This document shows positions 18,101 to 27,300 of a stretch of 64,000 nt of DNA, one piece after another; position 1 is the first letter of the stretch; each line of letters begins with the position of its first letter. The translations under genes and the position numbers were made by a program. Below the pieces are notes generated by a model. It searched no databases. It had not been told where the DNA came from and worked only from the letters and a program-made list of their open reading frames with translations. The stretch is from Anthopleura xanthogrammica (Eukaryota; Cnidaria; Anthozoa; Actiniaria; Actiniidae). The stretch is taken from positions 947,691-1,011,690 of the forward strand of contig OZ025218.1 of the NCBI GenBank assembly GCA_964019055.1. Reading direction: 5' to 3'.

Positions 18101-18884
18101 AAGCTGTGTGCCTTGGATATAAGTCACTGCACTAGAATCACAGATAATGGATTGGCTAGTATTTATCAACTCAAGAATCTAAGGTTGTTGAACATAAATA
18201 TGTGTATTGAGGTAAGTTGTTCATGGTTTAAGTAAGCTTCAGGGGCTAACAAAATGTGTTATTTACTTTTATTAAAAACCCTTCAAAGTTCATTGATACC
18301 CTGAAATAATCTATGATAATAAGCTGATGATAACCTCTGGGTTGATCAAATTCAGGACATAAATTTTTTTTTGTCATTTTATTCTTACCTGATGCTCTTG
18401 TTCTTCTACATTCTTGTGCATATTTCGTATGAGTTGGTTTTCCTGTGTTTTTTCTCCCTCAAAAACACAGTCAACTCACAATTAACGGCAGGAAAAAGCC
18501 CCAAATATTCTTCATAAGATGATCAATATTTATTACCTATAGATTACTGACGTCTCACTGCAAGGAATTGCCAAACATGTACGCAGCCTTGAAAGCCTGT
18601 CACTCAGTGGCTGTAACCTAGTAACTGATGTCGGAATGGTTACCGTAGCTCAGAATTTGTCACACCTATCCTCTCTAGACATATCTAAATGTGACCTCAT
18701 CACTGACCTGAGTATTCTAACCCTAGCGAAATGTAGTAAGAATTTGACGCATCTTGATCTTAGTATGTGCGCACAAGTAACTAGTCATTCTATTGATGAG
18801 TTGGAAGCTAATCTACCAGGGCTTGTGTCTCTACAGTTGAGATATTCAGGCGCTAGTGTATCTCATAAATATTTATTAGGATAA
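15187..18884 (+). CDS. F-box/leucine-rich-repeat protein (FBXL type)
   Basis: Four phase-0 exons, 15187-16206, 16684-17001, 18068-18211 and 18543-18884, giving 607 residues. An F-box lies at about residues 17-58 (CCLPQEVISYVFRFLSP...LVCQTWAKASEDPLLWKQ). It is followed by about 18 cysteine-containing LRRs of the SLSLEGCRCVSE / LDISHCTRITDNGLA type to the C-terminus. FBXL proteins are substrate receptors of SCF ubiquitin ligases: the F-box binds SKP1 and the LRRs bind the target. The ATG at 15187 is chosen because the frame upstream has only GTG. The GTGAGT at 15154 could instead be a donor of an upstream exon. Introns carry a CAT microsatellite, an amplified MITE and another inverted-repeat element. 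Which FBXL this is, I cannot tell. Confidence 0.85.
16376..16580. repeat. CAT/CGT microsatellite in F-box gene intron 1
   Basis: Degenerate ATC/GTC triplets; Ile/Val-, Asp- or Met-rich translations are artefacts. Confidence 0.9.
17070..17215 (+). mobile_element. SINE-like repeat copy
   Basis: GTAGCAGTACTGGACTCC then GTCTCAGGCTCAATTCTTGG (B-box-like), then CACATGTGAGTAGAGTTTATTGGTCTCTCTCTTG. The last part is homologous to the 94-bp array unit. Intron 2 of the F-box gene. Confidence 0.45.
17296..17765 (+). mobile_element. MITE copy whose core is amplified as 102-bp tandem repeats
   Basis: The ends match the MITE at 13046-13211: GTAATGCTTTCCCATTTCAG on the left and GTGGTCTGAAATAGGAAAAC on the right. 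Between them the core, from GTCATTCCCTAGAGTATC, repeats at 17331, 17433, 17535 and 17637, exactly 102 bp apart, followed by a partial unit. Open reading through the array (102 = 3x34) is a by-product. Confidence 0.8.
17781..18013. mobile_element. Small TIR element
   Basis: AATTGCTTACTATCAAT at the left end and ATTGATAGTAAGCAATT at the right end are exact complements, with GACGTCACTT / AAAGTCACGT continuing the arms imperfectly. 233 bp, in intron 2 of the F-box gene, no coding capacity. Confidence 0.7.
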
Positions 18885-19800
18885 AGTGTCAGTTGATTGA
18901 CAGGTGTCTGTCAAACAAGTATATTTTTTATTAATTGCAGTAGATGCATTTGGTGATGCATCAAGGGGCAGGTCAAAAGGAGGGAAACAGGGGTGTGCAC
19001 CTCCCCCCCCCCCCCCACCAGAGCAACTTTGTCCCCCTATTTTGAAGATACCAAATATGAAATAATGTTTTCTTTCTTTGATCCTGATGGTTGCACCCCC
19101 CTGGGCTGACTTTGTGCCCTGTATCCCTCCCTTAACAAAATCCTGGATCCTCCCCTGTGCATCTACTGCTATTTGGTGATGATTTGTACCATATGAAAAG
19201 TAATTGAAATCACAATAGACCTCAAAAAAACACTCCTTGTTTTTACTAGGGTAGCACTAAATAGCCAGTGGCTAACAAACCTGTGGTTCTGGTTCTATGA
19301 TTGAATTGGAATTTAGAAGTTGATTTTTATGGAGAGAGGAAAACCAGAGCACAGGAGAGAACCAACTAGAAACTCATTACCTTGTGTGTAATGTTTTCCT
19401 ATTCCATTCCATGTGTCACTCCCTAGAGTATCATTTCTTTGTTAAACCTTGAATCTTATAATAGCAGTAAAAATCCTGGAAAGAACCACTTGCTCATTTA
19501 TTGCATTGGAATAATATAAAAGTTTTAAAACATTATGCCTATTTAATTATACCTTTTATAGTAAATGAAGACATGAATTAGAAACTGAATTTTAGGAGGG
19601 GAGGGCATCCGTCCCCCCCCCCCCCCCTCACACACCACTACCCCAGATACCATGTTGGTACCTCTACAGTTCCCCAATATCATTATGACTGTAACCTGTG
19701 CTTAAATATGATAAATTGTTTAATATTAAAGCAATGTATCTGATAAACTTCCTGTGATGTGCATTTCCACAGGGAATCCAAGCTTCGTTTTTATCAATGT
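18885..19800. other. 3' intergenic region of the F-box gene
   Basis: Contains two poly-C tracts (about 19003 and 19613), a minus-strand SINE fragment at about 19258-19385 (GAGAGAGGAAAACCAGAGCA), and a MITE fragment at about 19388-19445 (GTGTCACTCCCTAGAGTATC). No gene seen. Confidence 0.5.
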
Positions 19801-19821
19801 TTACAAGAATGGAATATTTGC

Positions 19822-20100
19822 TGCTTTTTTGCTGCTGCTGCTGTTGCTGTTGATGCTTCTGCTGCAGTTGATTGTGCTGCTGTTGTTACTGCTGTTGTTG
19901 TTGTTGTTGCTGCTGCTGATACTGTGCTACTATTATTGTTGTTGTTGTTGTTGCTGCTGCTGTTGTTGCTGTTGATGCTTCTGCTGCTGTTGATTGCGCT
20001 GCTGTTGTTACTGCTGTTGTTGCTGCTGCTGCTGATACTGTGCTGCTATTGTTGCTGTTGTTGTTGTTGCTGATGCTGCTGTTGTTGTTGCTGCTGATGT
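19822..20100. repeat. (CTG/TTG)n microsatellite with internal duplication
   Basis: Imperfect CTG/TTG triplets; a longer block (TTGTTGCTGTTGATGCTTCT) occurs twice about 130 bases apart. Leu/Cys/Ala translations are artefacts. Confidence 0.9.
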
Positions 20101-20339
20101 TTTTAACACAGATAAAATCGAAACTTAGCCTGGGCACCCTGTGGTAAGGAGCGATTGTCAAGTCTCATGACTGTTAACTCGAGATATAAAAAATTACAAA
20201 TCTAAATTAAATTTTAAAAAGCATTCAGTTCTGATCATCAGTAATAAAGACTTAAAGTAAGGTCATCAAGTATATACAAAAATCAAAACTTACAATCAAG
20301 ACTCTAAATTCAGAATCCAATAAGACCATAATATGCATT

Positions 20340-21270
20340 TCCTCCCATTCCATTCCATCTCTTTTCATCCCATCACTTTTTTATTCCATTCTATTTCAGC
20401 CCTTCCCATTTCATTATTCTCTATCACTTAACATGTATATCCCATCCAAACCTTTTCAATTCCCTACTATCTAGCTTTGTCTCTTCCCAATAATTAATAT
20501 CCCATTTCATGTTCCAATTAAATCCCATTTTATCTCTTCCCATCCAGTTCCATCCAATCCATTCATATTCCAGCCATTTCTGTTCCACTAACTTATCTAC
20601 TGTCCCATATTTTTTGACTCCAATTCAGTCTAGTTTCAGTATTCCTTTTCGTTCTATTCTTTCCCATTCCTTTTCGTTCTTTGTATTTCTACTTATTCCC
20701 ATCTCTTTTCTTCCTTCCTCCTTCACCCTTCTTTTTTTCCTTCCTTGCTTCCTTTATTCTTTTTTTCCTTGCTCCCTCCCTCTCCCATCCCTTCCCTTCT
20801 TCCTTCTTTCCTTCCTTTCTTGCTTCCTTCCTTGTTCCTTCCTTCCATCCTTGCTTGCTTTCCTTCTTTCCTTCTTTGCTTACTTTTTTTCCATCCTTCC
20901 TTCCTACCATCCTTCTTTCCTTCCTTCCATCCTTCCTTCCTTTTTTTCTTTCCTTCCCTCCTTCCTTCCTTCCTTCCTTTTCCAGCCTCATTCATATTCA
21001 TTCCTATTTCCAATTGTTCTAATGTCCATGCTGTTACCTCCACTTCAACTGATTTCATTCCATCCTTCCTTCCTATCATCCTTCTTTTCTTCCTTCCTTC
21101 CTACCATCCTTCTTTCCTTCCTACCTTCCTACCATCCTTTTTTTCCTTCCTTCCCTTCCTCCTTCCTTCCTTTTACAGCCTCATTCATATTAATTCCTAT
21201 TCCCAATTGTTCTATGAAAGTCCATGCTGTTACTTCCACTTGAACTGATTTCATTCCATTTCCTTACCAT
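20340..21270. repeat. CCTT-rich pyrimidine region with a duplicated block
   Basis: Degenerate CTTC/ATTCC repeats. A non-repetitive block CAGCCTCATTCATATT...CATGCTGTTAC...GATTTCATTCCA occurs at about 20984-21062 and again at about 21177-21257, showing a local duplication of about 190 bp. Confidence 0.8.
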
Positions 21271-21355
21271 ACAATAAACCTCGTTTCAAATTCAGTTCAA
21301 CTGTATATAAAGGTTTACCAATATGACACTAAGACACAGAATCGAAAAAAGTCTG

Positions 21356-24300
21356 CTATACATCTCTGGACTGCCAATTCCTATTTTTGAACCAACGTTG
21401 TTCATCAGTACTGCTGTTAGTGTTCATGAGAAGTTCCTCCCCTGAAGAAAAATGTTACCGAATTAATAAAAATTAATCTAGAGGTAAAAAGAAAGCATGA
21501 AAGAAACAAAAAAATTTAAAGAAAAGGTAATTAGATGCAAATGTAAGGTTGCAATCAATAGACGACGTCATTTCCGGTTTCGCCTGGAATTTTTACCAGC
21601 TTTATGCATGGCAAGGTTTCAGTAGAATTGCCACAGAGGGCAACTTTGTGCTCTTCATTGAAAGCTGGAATTAATGAGATTCATTCAGCTGATTGATATC
21701 AAGCAATAGAATACTCTCTGGTTGATAGCACGTGACGGGCAATGTTTGCCTGTCATTGTAGTCTGGTAATGAGATTCATTCAGTTGATTGATACCAAACA
21801 ATAGAATACTCTCTGGCTGATAGCACATGACGGGCAGTGTTTGCCTGTCATTGTAGTCTGGTAATGAGATTCATTCAGCTGATTGGTACCAAACAATAGA
21901 ATACTCTCTGGCTGATAGCACATGACGGGCAGTGTTTGCCTGTCATTGTAGGCTGGTAATGAGATTCATTCAGTTGATTGATACCAAACAATAGAATACT
22001 CTCTGGTTGATATCACATGACGGGCAGTGTTTGCCTGTCATTGTAGGCTGGTAATGAGATTCATTCAGCTGATTGATACCAAACAATAGAATACTCTCTG
22101 GCTGATAGCACATGACGGGCAGTGTTTGCCTGTCATTGTAGTCTGGTAATGAGATTCATTCAGCTGATTGGTACCAAACAATAGAATACTCTCTGGCTGA
22201 TAGCACATGACGGGCAGTGTTTGCCTGTCATTGTAGGCTGGTAATGAGATTCATTCAGTTGATTGATACCAAACAATAGAATACTCTCTGGTTGATATCA
22301 CATGACGGGCAGTGTTTGCCTGTCATTGTAGGCTGATAATGAGATTCATTCAGCTGATTGATACCAAACAATAGAATACTCTCTGGTTGATAGCACGTGA
22401 CGGGCAATGTTTGCCTGTCATTGTAGGCTGATAATGAGATTCATTCAGCTGATTGATACCAAACAATAGAATACTCTCTGGCTGATAGCACATGACGGGC
22501 AGTGTTTGCCTGTCATTGTAGGCTGGTAATGAGATTCATTCAGTTGATTGATACCAAACAATAGAATACTCTCTGGTTGATATCACATGACGGGCAGTGT
22601 TTGCCTGTCATTGTAGGCTGGTAATGAGATTCATTCAGCTGATTGATACCAAACAATAGAATACTCTCTGGCTGATAGCACATGACGGGCAGTGTTTGCC
22701 TGTCATTGTAGTCTGGTAATGAGATTCATTCAGCTGATTGGTACCAAACAATAGAATACTCTCTGGCTGATAGCACATGACGGGCAGTGTTTGCCTGTCA
22801 TTGTAGGCTGGTAATGAGATTCATTCAGTTGATTGATACCAAACAATAGAATACTCTCTGGTTGATATCACATGACGGGCAGTGTTTGCCTGTCATTGTA
22901 GGCTGATAATGAGATTCATTCAGCTGATTGATACCAAACAATAGAATACTCTCTGGTTGATAGCACGTGACGGGCAATGTTTGCCTGTCATTGTAGGCTG
23001 ATAATGAGATTCATTCAGCTGATTGATACCAAACAATAGAATACTCTCTGGTTGATAGCACATGACGGGCAGTGTTTGCCTGTCATTGTAGTCTGGTAAT
23101 GAGATTAATTCAGCTGATTGATACCAAGCAATAGAATACTCTCTGGTTGATAGCACATGACGGGCAGAATAGAATACTACTGAAACAACCTCAGAACATG
23201 GTTATCAGATACAATTAGAATTTAGCGTGTTGGATAGGTAAGTATAATGCTGTGTCTGTCTGTCACACGTACCTTTTCCTACATGAAGAGTTTCTCTTTT
23301 TCCACAGAATTCCATCACAAGACCCAGAATAACAAGCAGGACCAGAACAGCTAGTGCAGTCAGCGTTGCCATGGTTTCAAAGGTGTAAGGTAGGTTGTTC
23401 TTGATGCTTGGCTCTGCTGGGGTGGTCATCTTGCTTTTGACCCCTAATGCTTTGTAGATTTCTTCCTGTTAGATGTAAGGAATGGAATAAATAATGAACA
23501 CCTATCATCCATCTATCCATCATCCGTCATCCGTCCGTCCGCCCTTCCATCAATCCGTCCGTCCATCCATCCATCCATCCATCCATCCATCCATCCATCC
23601 ATCCATCCATCCATCCATCCATCCATCCATCCATCCATCCATCCATCCATCCATCCATCCATCCATCCATCCATCCATCCATCCATCCATCCATCCATCC
23701 ATCCATCCATCCATCCATCCATCCATCCATCCATCCATCCATCCATCCATCCATCCATCCATCCATCCATCCATGTCACTCCTTCCATCCGTCCATCATA
23801 TCCATCCGTCAGTCCATCCATCCCACCATTAATTCATTTTCCGTCCATTTCTTCCATCCGTCCATCCATCCATCCGTCCATCCATCCATCCGTCCGTCCG
23901 TCCGTCCGTCCAACTCTCCACCAGTCACTTGATTTCTTCCCCAAATATCTCCAAAACTCAAAGTCAAATCAAACAAAGAAACGAATGTACTCAGTGTTTT
24001 TTTCATGTATGTGAAACAAAACCTACCATTCTTGCGCAGAAATATAGTTGCTAAACAGTATGGAGCATTTAAACATGTTTCTAACGGTACCCACCCCCTA
24101 AATCAATAAATAGATCCCCTGTTTATACCACTGGGTAACTGCCCCTAAATATATTTTCAAACTATAGACCTTTCCGTAGTCTTCCCACAATCCCTTATGA
24201 TCCGAGCATGAGGTCAAGGTCAGGGTAAAATTTGCATAAAAATGTATAAAAAATATGCAAATTTTACCCTGATCTCGAGCTCGCGCTGGGATCATAAGGG

Positions 24301-27300
24301 ATTGTGGGAAGACTACGGAAAGGAGCATTACCTTTTCCACAATGATACTGTCCACCACTTCTCGTTCCAAGCATTTGAGGAAATTCCCTGTGTTGGTGAT
24401 GTTTCCCGACGCGGTTATGCCAATAGTAAATCGATGATCTATGCTCTTGATCACTTTGATTCTGGTTTTTGTGCCTGTTGCTTTTTCGCCGTAACTCTGC
24501 GCCATCTTGGTTTCCATATAATTGTACGTCATCATGATGTCGTCTGTTTTCGTTCTTATCCTTTTTAAAATATTACCAAAATCATCCTCTACAAATCAAA
24601 ACAAATATAAACAAGCGTTATGGAAAGAGGAATCGATGGTGGTGTAGTGGTAGTTAACTCGCCTCTCAAGGTGTGGTAATACGAGCAACAAAATCATGCA
24701 ACTTGTCGCGCAACATTGTTGCATTGCAAGTCAGTGCAGAGTGAATGTGGCTTGTGTTTAACACCACCCGGTGCAACAACACAATTTTGTTGCGCGACTT
24801 TGCTGCAGAAGTAGAAGCTCTTTCTACTCTCTGCAACAATCAAAATTTGCGATGGTACGTTTCAACATCGCTCGCCAAAAAAAAAAAAACTAGAACCATA
24901 GGTTTCCAAACCATTCCACTTTATTAACTATGATCAATGACAAATAATCTTTGAACTCCACAATAAGTTAATTAAACGCCAATGCAACTTACCCTGATAC
25001 TCTGCTCCTAGATTTAATTCTTCTTCTAAAAAAGGCTTTCCTCCTCTTGGAATTACAATCTAGAAAAACAAAGGAACAGCATAAATAGCAGGCAGGACAC
25101 TAACCAACCCAGCCACACTTGCTCCTTAAAACAAGTGCGTTTGGTCACTGAGGATCAAAATATGGACCTCTTGCTTAGCAGGCAGCACACTAACCAACCA
25201 AGCCATACTTGCTCCTTAAAACAAGTGTGTGAGGTCACTGAGGAACAAACTATGGACCTCTTGCTTAGCAGGCAGCACAATAACCAACCAAGCCACACTT
25301 GCTCCTTAAACAAGTGTGTGAGGTCACTGAGGATTCGATTAAGCTATGGACCTCTTACTTCGCAGGCAGCACACTAACCAATAAAGCCGAAATCACATTG
25401 GATTCAGATAGTGGGGATATTTTCTAACCTGTTTCCCGAAAAGAGTCATTTCTGTAGGCAATTCGTTACTGGTTATCATTGCAGTTAGCTGAGCATTAAA
25501 TAGTGTGAGGGCAATACATCCAATAATCATCCAGATAACAGCAAAGAGACGACCTCGAAATGACTTGGGAGCAATGTCCCCGTACCTAGGACGAGCAAGG
25601 ATTGATATTAGAACACAAAAAATAACAACAACAACAAAGTTGCAAGACCGAAAAAAAATGACAAGATGTGTCGGCACGTTAAAGTAGCACTTACCCTACT
25701 GTTGTCATGGTAACGAAGGCCCACCATAACCCAACAAAAGAGCCGCGGTGAAATTCTTGTGGGAGTTCTTGTTTGTTGTGCTTGTGATCCTGTAAATGAT
25801 AGATCAATAATTTTAATTCATAAAATATGCGCAGATGATGATATTGCATCAATTTCGATTGTAACTGCTTCTTTGTTCGATTTAGTTATGAGGGGCAAAA
25901 ACGGCTAGTGTGGACACGAAACAGGCTTTCGATGCGTTTTCGGTGAGACGAAAACGAAGCATTTGGAATACGCATCAGTGTTGACATGGCCTTTGGACAC
26001 GTTCACGGGCGACAACCAGATTTCGTATGACTGTGAAAAGCTCACGGCACGAACGCGGCCGCGACGAAAAGTCAGCCAATCAAAAATCTAGAAAACATGG
26101 TCGCGGTAAGGCACGCTTTCTTCATCCATAATTAAATGCACGAAACACGGCACTGACACGGTAACGACACTGACTAAGTACGCCAGACCAATCACATTAC
26201 GTGAGAAAAAATCAGCCAATCAAAAATGTAGAAAACATGGTCGCGGTAAGGCACGCTTTCTTCATCCATAATCAAATGCACGAAACACGGCACTGACTGA
26301 CTACGCCAGACCAATCACATTACGTGAGAAAAAATCAGCCAATCAAAATTATAGAAAACATCTCGGTCGCGCCAAGGCACGCACACGGCACTGAACTTTA
26401 CACAGTTATACGAAATCTGCTCTTACATTGAAATGGGTTCCTATCATTTTCCAACAATTCATCCAATCACGACTTCCCGTACGCGTAGTAGGTGGATATG
26501 ACGGCTATAATACGCTACGAATTTGCCGTATAGCTTTCCATTCATATGAAAACCGCTCTATTTGTGTGGGATATTTTTAGTCGGAAAGGCTTAAGTGGTG
26601 ATGACATATAATGAATGCAAGCTGTGGTCTTAGCATGATATAGTATAGACTGATATCTTCACAATGTGATCCAAGGTCTTTCCATTATATTGTTATTGTT
26701 ATCTTAAGCCTTTATTTTGATTAAATAAGGTACATAAAAACGGGTAAAATAACATTAGAAGACATTGATACATTAGATGTATTCTCGTCGTATAAAATCA
26801 TTTTATTCGCAATGTTTCTATACTAGCTATACTTCTCGAGGTCTTTCTTATTGTTGCAGAAAGAGCTCAATTCAAATTCACATGTGAATTAGCCGTTCTC
26901 TGACTTAAGATAAGCTAAGAGCTTGTTTCAGGTTTTGATAAAATTGTGAGGTTTTTACTAAGTAAGAAGGAATATAATTTGAGTCAACAGGCTTAATATG
27001 TTTTCTTCGAGTGCTTGAAGGCATCTGTAAAAATGACACTTGACACTTAAAGCGTGTAACTGTAGGGCGCCATGCCCCCTTAAAGAAAATTATCACTCAA
27101 ATAACAAGAGTTTAATTTTGGTTGGTAGCTTTGAAGAAAGCAACAGACGTAAATATTGTAGGATGAATGAGAAAATAACATCTGTTGATGTTGGAGTAAT
27201 TTATCCATGGACATTATTAACTTTCCCCCTGACAGCGGCAACATTTTATGTCTTGTATGAATGTAATTAATGGGGTTGTTGGTAAAAGAAGCTGAACTCT

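Noticed and set aside
20509..21248. 244-codon open frame and antisense Lys/Glu-rich frames
   Set aside because: CCTT-rich low-complexity DNA; composition entirely explained by the repeat.
21660..23167. Regular repeats that might be taken for a CRISPR array
   Set aside because: The whole 95-bp unit is repeated with no variable spacers, in a eukaryotic intron.
23494..24006. Repetitive His-Pro-Ser-Ile or Trp-Met-Asp-Gly proteins
   Set aside because: Translation of ATCC repeats; not genes.
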